A stretch of 64,000 bases of DNA. It comes from Euclidia mi. Lineage: Eukaryota; Arthropoda; Insecta; Lepidoptera; Erebidae. A model generated the notes under the pieces. It was not told the origin of the DNA. It ran no database searches and saw only the letters and a program-made list of their open reading frames with translations. Location: positions 5,701,840 through 5,765,839 of the forward strand of contig OX123185.2 in assembly GCA_944739405.2 (NCBI GenBank), written 5' to 3'. Position 1 is the first letter of the stretch; each line of letters begins with the position of its first letter. The position numbers and the translations under genes are program-made. Shown here piece after piece: positions 56,446 through 64,000 of the stretch.

Positions 56446-59302
56446 ATATATAAATATTATACATCAAAACATTGCGGGCTTAAGAAATAAATGTAATGAG
56501 CTTAGCGTTTGCTTAAAAGAGTTATCTGATAAAAACATACATATTGATGTAATCTGTGTCACAGAACACTTTATGATGTCGGGTCATGAAGACCTCTGTA
56601 TGATTGCTAATTTTCACTTAGCAGCATGTTTTGGTAGAATAAACTCTAATAGGGGAGGATCGTGCATTTTCATAAAAAAGGGCCATCTATGGAAAACTAT
56701 TCCTAAAATTACAACTATGTCAGTGTCCTCCAGTTTCGAATGTTGTGCTGTGGATCTAATTGACTATAAACTTATAGTTGTATGTATTTATAGAACTCCT
56801 CAAGCCAATAACCTTAGTATATTTTTTGACAGCTTTGATAAGACACTTAATTACATAAATAAGACTTATAAAAAACATAACATCATAATAGCGGGTGATT
56901 TTAATATTAATATTCTGAAACAAAATAAAGTAACATTGGACTTTGAATCTTTACTTCTTAACTATAATCTGACATTAGAATTTAGAGAACCTACTAGGAA
57001 AATTAGCTTGACATGTATTGATAACTTTGCACACAAACTGACCCATCAATGTAAATCAAGTATTTTGCAATTAGCATTATCAGACCACACCGCCCAATTA
57101 CTGCGTTGTCATGTTAAAAAGGTATGTTTAATCAAACAATGGAGAATTAAACGTAGAGACTATAGTTCAGAAAACATTGAAAAATTTAATTATTGCATAA
57201 AGAACATAGGTTTTTCAGACATGTATGCTACTGATGACCCAAATCTAGCTTTCAATAATTTTCATGAAATATTTTTATTATTTTATAATCTCTGTTTTCC
57301 ATATAAACTTATCACAATTAACGCACACAAAAAGCAAAAATGGGTTTCACGTGGAGTAAAAGCATGTAGCATAAAAAAACGAATGCTCTTATGGCATTAC
57401 CTTAAGAATCCAAAAAACGAGGATAATAAATATAAATTTAAGCACTACAGTAAGTTGTTCAAGAAAATAATGAAATTAACACAGCGAGCACAAAATATTA
57501 ATTTCATTAAAACATCAAAAAACAAAGTAAAAACAGCATGGAAAATAATAAATAGTGCAAAGCAAAATACTCCAAGAGAGTCAATAAATAATATAAAGGT
57601 GCATGGCAAAACCTTGACTGATCCTAGAATTATATGTAATGCTTTTAATAATAATTTTATTGATAAAATTGTCCCAAATAGTTTACCAAACAGAGCACAG
57701 TATTCTATGTATGTATCTTCTAGGCTAAAATCTATGTTTATGAAGCCATGCTCGCCACTTGATGTATGGCATATCATAAGGAACATTAAAAACACAAACA
57801 GTGTAGGGTATGATGGCTTATGCACTAAAGTTATAAAATACGTTGCTACTAATATTTGTCAGCATATTAGCTATATAATTAATTTATGCATAGAAGCGGG
57901 AGTATTTCCTGATAAATTAAAGACTGTAATCATAAAACCTTTGTTTAAGAAAGAAAGTAGGGATAACATGAACAATTACAGACCAATAGCCTTGGTGCCT
58001 ATTCTATCTAAGATTTTCGAGAAATATATACATAGGGAACTTAATGACTATCTCGAAAGTAATTGTATTCTGGTAAAAGAACAAAAGGGCTTCAGATGCA
58101 ATAAATCAATAAATATGGCAATATTTGACTTTTTGAAATTTGTAATGACGAATGTTGATAACAGAGTACCTGTCTGCTCTATATATATGGACATGACTCA
58201 GGCATTCGATCATGTAGACCACACTATTCTCCTGGGCAAACTAAATGCTTATGGTATAAGAGGTAACGTGTTAAGACTTTTTGAATCCTACTTAAAAAAT
58301 CGAATTCAATACACTGAAGTCACTAGAATTAATACTGTCACAAGAAGGGAAGAGATATATCAATCTGAACCGCGAAATATACACTATGGTGTGCCCCAGG
58401 GCAGTGTATTGGGCCCATTATTATTTATAATATATATAAATGACCTACCAAATGTAACTGATAATCCAATGACTCTTTTTGCGGATGATAGCACAATTTC
58501 AATTAAATGTAAAAATAAGAACACATATGAAAAGGATATTAATAATGCATTGAGCTCAGCTGTTAACTGGCTGAATGTAAATAACTTGAAAGCTAATGTA
58601 GGTAAAACCACGCTAATGCATTTCAGTCAGCGTACTCTAACAGTAGATGCCCTGAAAGTATGTGTTAACAACCAAACCCTAAAAGAAGTAGACTACACAA
58701 AATTTCTAGGTATTATAATCGATAAGAAAATTACATGGAAACCACATATAGAACAGTTATGTAAGAGGGATAGCAAGTCAGTATATGCATTACATGAACT
58801 CGCTTAAATAGTAGACACCAATGCCCTTCTAATTGCATATCATGGTCTAGTAGAGTCGGTGCTCAGATATGGAGTCATTTTCTGGGGGAACTCTGTAGAT
58901 AAAGAAATTATTTTTAAGAGTCAGAAACGCTGCCTAAGGGCTATGTTCTCTTTGCAAGTGACTGATAGCTGCCAGCCTTTCTTTAGAAAATATAATATTT
59001 TGACATTGCCATCTATCTACATATATGAAGTAGCAGTTTTTGTTAAAGTCAATCCGCACTTATTTATATTCGCAGCGGATGGGTCAAGTCGAGCACAAAG
59101 AGACAAAAGCCGATTATGCTTATGCAAGACAAACACCACTCTGATGCACAGAAGTGTTTTCGCCATGGCTCCAAAGATATTTAATAAGTTACCGAATGAC
59201 ATTAAGGATATAAATTTGAATTTATTCAAAATGAAGTTAAAAAAGCTTCTTATTGAAAAATGTTATTACAATGTTTATGACTATTTATCAGACAAAATGT
59301 AG
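56405..59302 (+). pseudogene. LINE ORF2: endonuclease and reverse transcriptase, one internal stop
   Basis: The frame is open from 56405 with no ATG until 56573, although endonuclease homology begins earlier (INIIHQNIAGLRNK, then DVICVTEHFM). The APE-type endonuclease motifs are all present: the E above, GDFNINIL, TCIDNFAH and LSDHTAQL. RT motifs: VIIKPLFKK, NNYRPIALVPILSKIFEKYI, CSIYMDMTQAFDHVDHTILL, GVPQGSVLGPLLFIIYINDL, MTLFADDSTIS and NLKANVGKTTLMHF. One TAA at 58805 interrupts the same frame, which then continues IVDTNALLIAYHGLVESVLR to the usual C-terminus (LLIEKCYYNVYDYLSDKM). Except for this stop the copy looks complete and young. It uses target-primed reverse transcription, so it could have powered related 3' fragments here. 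Confidence 0.9.
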
Positions 59303-59690
59303 CACACATGTATTTTCAATGTATATTTTTTGAGAATTGTAATAACTATTGACATTTTTATTTTCCTTTTGACTTTTAGCATGACTTATTTTTTTATTTC
59401 TTTGACATTTAGATTACTTTTTATACTGTATGACATCTGGAATTCTTTTATTTTTAAATTATGATAAAACCAGTGACAGTTGTTAATAGAATAATTATTG
59501 TATACTATAATTTGTTACACTCTGAGGCATGCTATTAGTATTTTTATTTTACCTCAAAATTTGCACACCTATTCTGGGTTATAAATCAGCGCACTTATAT
59601 TTAAATTTATGTACTTACCAACTATGTAAACCTGTTTTATGCAAATAAACTAATTTGAATTTGAATTTGAATTTGAATTTGAATTTGACT
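59303..59690 (+). repeat. LINE 3' UTR with (TTTGAA)n tail
   Basis: The UTR ends AATAAACTAATTTGAA, followed by about six TTTGAA units to 59688. Tandem hexamer tails instead of poly-A are typical of CR1-like and related LINEs. Confidence 0.85.
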
Positions 59691-60031
59691 CTCAGTGATT
59701 CATATAATTACTGTTTGCCCACGTGGCAATAAGCTATAAATCAACGTGTATAACATACATACATACATAGAACGCCATTTGCAACGATCCTATCATATCT
59801 CTTTTGCTTCATTCACTCTCATCAAATTTCTCATGCATGCTCTTCGGTTATAAAAATAGCTTAAATAAATTATTTTGTACAGTTAAATTAATTTATCAAA
59901 GTAAATTATATATAGCTACTTTAAAAACCGTAATATTTAAAATTTACATCAAAATATCGCAGTAGATGTGTTTGTCACAACCATCCCCTACCTCCACATA
60001 AGTGTGATGATGATGTGATTAGTCGCATAAT
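59691..60031. other. No gene recognised
   Basis: AT-rich, with a CATA microsatellite near 59755. Confidence 0.5.
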
Positions 60032-60645
60032 CCCCGTAGCGTTATCGCAGTTGCACCCCGGGGTCCATTTACTAGTCTAATCAGATTTTTCTAAATATTA
60101 GCTTTTCTTCCTGTGGTGACGGATGAAGAATACGCAATGTCACCACCCCATATCATCCCAAGGGTGTCATAAGAGCCGACAGAGGGACCATACTATGCAG
60201 AGAACAGCACTGTAGGAGAAGGAAAACTTGATACAAACCCTATACCGACTCGTTTGGCCAGCGTGGTATAGTAGGCCAATTCCTCCTTTCAAAAGAGAGA
60301 CCTAGTCCAGCAGTGGACTGTAAGGGGCTGACGATGATGATGATGATAGCTTTTCCATAGAGCGATTGCCGTCTGACTTTAGCAATCCATAGGCATAGCG
60401 ATATTTTCTGCTTGACTTGTGTCAGTTAATTAGGTAATGACGCGCTATGACGACTGTCACAGATATTCAGGACAAGCGTGACTAACGGCTAAACGTGCTC
60501 TTCAAGACACAGAAAAAACGATAATGAACAATTTAACACACATAGGTAACTTTGAAAAGTCAGTGGTGCGCGCCGTGGATTCGAACCCAATACCCTGTGC
60601 TTGGCAGTCAGTTGATATCTCCACTAGGCTATCGCTATTCGCTAT
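60032..60645 (-). mobile_element. SINE-1, reversed, interrupted by SINE-2
   Basis: Tail side 60035-60107 (CGTAGCGTTATCGCAG, TTTACTAGTCTAATCAG) and head side 60347-60645 (CGATTGCCGTCTGACTTTAG, GACTGTCACAGATATTCAGG, TTGAAAAGTCAGTGGTGCGC, B box GTGGATTCGAACCC, A box CCACTAGGCTATCGC) form one element. Confidence 0.9.
60108..60355 (+). mobile_element. SINE-2 nested in SINE-1, 9-bp duplication
   Basis: GTGGTGACGGATGAAGAATA ... GGACTGTAAGGGGCTGACGA and a GATGATGATGA tail. TAGCTTTTC flanks it at 60099-60107 and 60347-60355. Confidence 0.88.
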
Positions 60646-60686
60646 GTGCGAATTTCTCTACAATATAATATTTTCTCGACTGCCTC

Positions 60687-60737
60687 GTCGCATACGCTAT
60701 CCACTGGACCCCGGGTCCAGTGGATGGCGTATGCGAC
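60687..60737. repeat. 51-bp inverted repeat of SINE heads
   Basis: Arm 60687-60711 (GTCGCATACGCTATCCACTG...) and arm 60713-60737 are reverse complements with one mismatch and a single central base. The right arm is the 5' end of the SINE that follows, so the left arm is an inverted copy of that head. Confidence 0.9.
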
Positions 60738-60945
60738 TGCTGATCGGAGGTCCCGGGTTCGATTCCTGGGTCGGGCAAAAGTGTTACTGGGTTTTTCCGA
60801 ACTCTCAGTAGCAGCACGGAGTCTGGTGATATGCCTGGTAACGGTAATAGATTCGCCCCCTATTACGTGGGACCTAAAAATTCATGGCGAAAATGTGAGT
60901 GTAATATTACACTCTGCCTACCCCTTTGGGGATTCAGACCTGATT
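60713..60945 (+). mobile_element. SINE, GGATGGCGTATGC head type, full
   Basis: B box GGGTTCGATTCC, TCAGTAGCAGCACGGAGTCT, CGGTAATAGATTCGCCCCCT, TCTGCCTACCCCTTTGGGGA, GACCTGATTCTATTAAT. Confidence 0.88.
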
Positions 60946-61128
60946 CTATTAATAAAAAAATAAAATAAAAAAATGATAATAATTTATTTACTTTATTACA
61001 GATCTCTATCAACATTCATATTTTTACATCTGTTTTTAATTGAAATACTCAGAGTGATTAGTAATGTAAACGAGAACTGAAGTAAATGTTGTGTTTAAGC
61101 AAATCGACGGAAATAGGAAAACGTCCAT
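60946..61128. other. AT-rich spacer
   Basis: A-rich start, possibly the SINE tail, then unassigned sequence. Confidence 0.4.
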
Positions 61129-61180
61129 GGCGTTTAAAATAATCAGAGGCTATATATAGCCTCTGATTATTTTAAACGCC
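61129..61180. repeat. Perfect 52-bp palindrome
   Basis: GGCGTTTAAAATAATCAGAG and GCTATA, then its exact reverse complement with no loop, centre between 61154 and 61155. Symmetry stops at the next base on each side. Confidence 0.97.
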
Positions 61181-61384
61181 GACAATTATATATAATAATT
61201 TATCTTGGACAATCTAAAATTTGATATTGGCGAAGACACTAAACACGACCTACAAGAGAAGTATAGATAACATATAGATATATCTTTTTTAATCATATTA
61301 TTATCAGTATCGGTAGTAGAGCCTTGCTGATTTCAGCATGAATGGGCCGGCTCGACCGGGGAAGTACCTAAACTGTTACGTTTC

Positions 61385-61590
61385 GTTCGGTGAGTGAGAG
61401 TGCGGAAGGCTCTATCCCCTATTCCTTCTCCCTCATCCCACTCCTTATCCTATCCATTTTCTCAACCCCAAGGGGCGGCAACGCACTTGTGACTCCTGTG
61501 GTGTTGCTTGTGTCCATGGGCGGCGGTAATTGCTTACCATCAGGCGACCCATCTGCTCGTTTGCCGCCTATTATTATAAAAAATAAAATA
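61385..61590 (+). mobile_element. Lepidopteran LINE/SINE 3' tail (GGGCGGCGGTAATTGC type)
   Basis: TTCGGTGAGTGAGAGTGCGG, CCAAGGGGCGGCAACGCACT, GGTAATTGCTTACCATCAGG, TGCTCGTTTGCCGCCTATTA, then an A-rich end. Reverse copy at 48420-48545. Confidence 0.7.
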
Positions 61591-61899
61591 AGCAGTTCAT
61601 TGCCAGCACATTTGGGTCACCGAGATTACAAGCTACACAGATCACTGCACAATCGTTTTACATGCTAACCTTACCTCTGACACCTTAAAACGACAACACA
61701 CGTTGACTACATGAATGGCACAATGCTTTCACTCTACCGAATGATATGGGTTCAACATTTCTTGTGTTGTGGGACAAAATATAATAGTATAGGTAGTTGA
61801 TTACTTGCAAGAAATTAACCAACTATAATATATTTATTATTCACCGTATAACATGTCAGTTCTTTTAATAAGTTATAACTTATATATAAGTACATATCA

Positions 61900-62062
61900 T
61901 AACTTCACGCCGTTTATCCCCGAAGGGGTAGGCAGAGGTGTATTACACACCCACACTTCGCCAGTTATGTTTCGGTACCAATGTAATAGGGGGCGAGCCT
62001 ATGGCCATCTACCGGGCACATTATTAACCGAGCGATAATTAACATTATTAATACACACATAA
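61900..62062 (-). mobile_element. SINE 3' half, CTTCGGGG tail type, reversed
   Basis: TCACGCCGTTTATCCCCGAA, GGTAGGCAGAGGTGTATTAC, GGGGGCGAGCCTATGGCCAT, GAGCGATAATTAACATT. Confidence 0.85.
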
Positions 62063-63047
62063 CTGCAAAAAGTATTTACACATACAAACTGCTTCGCGCT
62101 AAGACTTAGAAGTACTCAAAAAATATTATCCGGTATCTGGGACGTTTCGATAGAGTGACCAATATGGCGACTGCGATTTGTCTGTCAAAACCATTATAAT
62201 TTAACAAAATATTTGACAATCCGAATTTTGCGGATATATGTTGTCGACTCGAAATCTTTATTTTTTTAATGTTTAATTATTCAGGTAAGGTTTCGATGTA
62301 CTTCTTGGCAAAATTATTAATATAAGATTTGACACTGCGATAGCAGCGCAGTCCGTCGGTTCCAATGTGAAACATTCCAAAATCCACAACTACTTACAAA
62401 TTAAAAAGTAAGTAAAAAATATTTTCCAGTGTGCTAAATTGTGAATCTAAACCATTCTCAAGTCCCCTTGAACACACACAAAAAATTTCATCAAGATTGG
62501 TCCAGTCGTTTAGTTCCACAAGAAATATATGTCGGAGAAGGATTACTTTCATCGACATTGCCAGTATTGGTTGCGGACTTAGTGGGCGTCATTGGGGTAA
62601 AATGCGGGCACAAAACACAATCAGCTAAGTTTGACAATATTTTAATTAGTGTTGAACAATATTTATAAGATTACACTGTTGCTTAATACAAATAATATTA
62701 TCAGACAAGACCGAGCAGCGGGTTCAGGGCAACTATCTTAATTTACTTTCTCTATACTCAATAATCCAACTCGATCTGCCGAATTGCTCTCAAAAGACAA
62801 TGCACAGAACACCATATACCAATGTCATCATTAGCTGTCAGTTCTCCTTTTAAAATTAGATGGCACCTCGACCCCGCTCGAGACACGCGTCCTGCTCTGA
62901 TTGGTCATTATCTGAACTAGTACATTCACAACTTTTTAAATAACTAAGATAAATAAGGTTTTAAGCTATAGAAATATTTCACAAATCAAATAAGGTTAAA
63001 TTATAATTTTAAAGTGAATTATTTAAAAAATCAACAATCATAGCTTC
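62063..63047. other. No gene recognised; possible old transposon piece
   Basis: 62440-62530 (AATCTAAACCATTCTCAAGT, ATTTCATCAAGATTGGTCCA) resembles sequence frequent in lepidopteran transposons, but I cannot define ends or family. Confidence 0.4.
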
Positions 63048-63175
63048 CTCCGACACGGCCGTCCTGACCTATCACACGTCCTCGTGTGAAGGTGAAGGCC
63101 GCGCATCATTGCTCCGACACGGCCGTCCTGATATATCACACGTCCTCGTGTGAAGTTGAAGGCCGCGCATCATAG
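63048..63175. repeat. 64-bp unit duplicated in tandem, each with a hairpin
   Basis: CTCCGACACGGCCGTCCTGA repeats at 63048 and 63112. Each unit contains TCACACG-tcct-CGTGTGA, a 7-bp stem with a 4-nt loop, and ends GAAGGCCGCGCATCAT. Confidence 0.95.
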
Positions 63176-63317
63176 GTATCTGTGAAAAAGAAAGATAATG
63201 GTGTAGTTCGGCCACTCCTGACCAAGGAGATCGTGTACATTTTATCTTCTGCGAAACAACTTCGTTAAGGATATAATCTGAATTCTAATTTACTCCACAC
63301 TACGTACTAAATGAAGT

Positions 63318-63680
63318 CTATACAACAACCAAACAACAGCCTCCTCGCTGTTTATCAAATGGCCTCCACGCCTCTTTGATAATCTAAATGGCCTTCTCGC
63401 CCCTACTTTCTATACAACAAACAAACAACAGCCTCCTCGCTGTTTATCAAATGGCCTCCACGCCTCTTTGATAATCTAAATGGCCTCCTCGCCTCTACTT
63501 TCTATACAACAAACAAACAACAGCCTCCTCGCTGTTTATCAAATGGCCTCCACGCCTCTTTGATAATCTAAATGGCCTCCTCGCCTCTTTTTGTCTAAAT
63601 GGCCTCCTCGCAACTCACTAGTCTACATGGCCTCCTCGCCACTCACTAGTCTACATGGCCTCCTCGCCTCTTACTAGTCT
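63318..63680. repeat. 92-bp GC-rich minisatellite and shorter GGCCTCCTCGCC repeats
   Basis: Units of 92 bp start at CTATACAACA (63318, 63410, 63502), each with CAGCCTCCTCGCTG, ATGGCCTCCACGCCTC and ATGGCCTCCTCGCC. From 63594 on the array shrinks to ~26-30-bp units (CTACATGGCCTCCTCGCC). It stands out by composition from the AT-rich surroundings. Confidence 0.93.
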
Positions 63681-63755
63681 ACTCTACAGTCTACACTCTT
63701 ACTGATTACATCCTTAAACGGCCACGTCGCCATCTCTTTCTGCCAGTTTAATTTT

Positions 63756-64000
63756 CAATGGCCTCTACCGGAATCAAAACAAAATGAGAACTGCTCACCA
63801 AATTGCGTAATTATTCCGGTGACAGGTTTCATAGCACAAGTGTCCACTCGTTTCACGGCGGGTGCGGGTGCCGGCTGTGCACTGCTGCTCCCTACTGCCA
63901 ATGTTTTTGTTGAGCAACGTGATGCCACGTGACCCTCAACACCTCACTTGTAGCAAGTCACAGGAACCCGGGTAGCAACAGCCGTGTTGGGGCGCTCAGG
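63756..64000 (-). pseudogene. LTR retrotransposon gag end and protease start, cut by the window edge
   Basis: On the minus strand from base 64000 the frame reads TRVPVTCYK, a TGA at 63946-63944 where the second cysteine of a CCHC knuckle belongs, then GVEGHVASRC. A Pro/Ala-rich linker follows, then ITQFGEQFSFCFDSGRGH and a stop. The CYK.G..GH....C pattern is a nucleocapsid knuckle, and FDSG is the retropepsin active site (D-S-G). Homology ends where the minisatellite-rich stretch begins. Probably a Ty3/gypsy-type element, unconfirmed. Confidence 0.65.

Overview
The window looks like intergenic or heterochromatin-like DNA from a moth or butterfly (Lepidoptera). This rests on many repeats with lepidopteran signatures: tRNA-headed SINEs with LINE-type 3' tails ending in (GAT)n, the dispersed element starting ACCGGTCAAGTGCGAGTCGG and ending GGTACGGAACCCTAAAAA, small Helitrons ending CTAG|T, CR1/jockey-type and RTE-type LINEs, and a BEL/Pao retrotransposon. 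I recognise no host protein-coding gene, rRNA gene or genuine tRNA gene. The species cannot be named from the sequence alone.

Layout. 1-3.3 kb: an unclassified dispersed repeat (second copy at 19.5-21.1 kb), a SINE, a LINE 3' fragment and a broken OTU-protease-like fragment. 3.27-9.58 kb: a tandem array of three related transposon copies (period 2453 bp). They have CACAGAT terminal inverted repeats, a remnant THAP-type first exon, a 76-bp minisatellite and a Helitron fragment. The whole array is bracketed by a perfect 8-bp duplication, TATTATAC. 9.9-12.97 kb: a 315-bp satellite with a 630-bp higher-order repeat, ending in a transposon terminus. 13-14.4 kb: SINE, LINE and RTE fragments. 14.3-17.55 kb and 27.0-30.2 kb: a 3.2-kb direct duplication. 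Between its copies lie SINEs, nested insertions and a 5'-truncated BEL/Pao element on the minus strand (21.44-27.00 kb). That element keeps its 3' LTR, three gag zinc knuckles, protease, reverse transcriptase (RT), RNase H and integrase, and is broken by stops and two frameshifts.

31-54 kb is a graveyard of SINEs, Helitrons, RT fragments and one probable solo LTR (46.0-46.7 kb), separated by AT-rich DNA with nothing recognisable. 54.6-59.7 kb holds the best preserved element, a CR1/jockey-superfamily LINE. It has an ORF1 with a coiled coil and a degenerate esterase-like domain, and an ORF2 endonuclease/RT complete except for one in-frame stop. 60-64 kb has a SINE nested in a SINE, two long palindromes, GC-rich tandem repeats and, at the right edge, a minus-strand gag-protease fragment of another LTR element.

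The 'genes' here are selfish-element genes, so there is no pathway to describe. The interest is in how the elements nest, recombine and amplify. The strongest candidates for something unusual are the THAP-linked array at 3.3-9.6 kb, the LTR with 36-bp perfect inverted ends, the 5S-rRNA-like sequence at 54.4 kb, and the set of SINEs that share a head and core but carry different tails.
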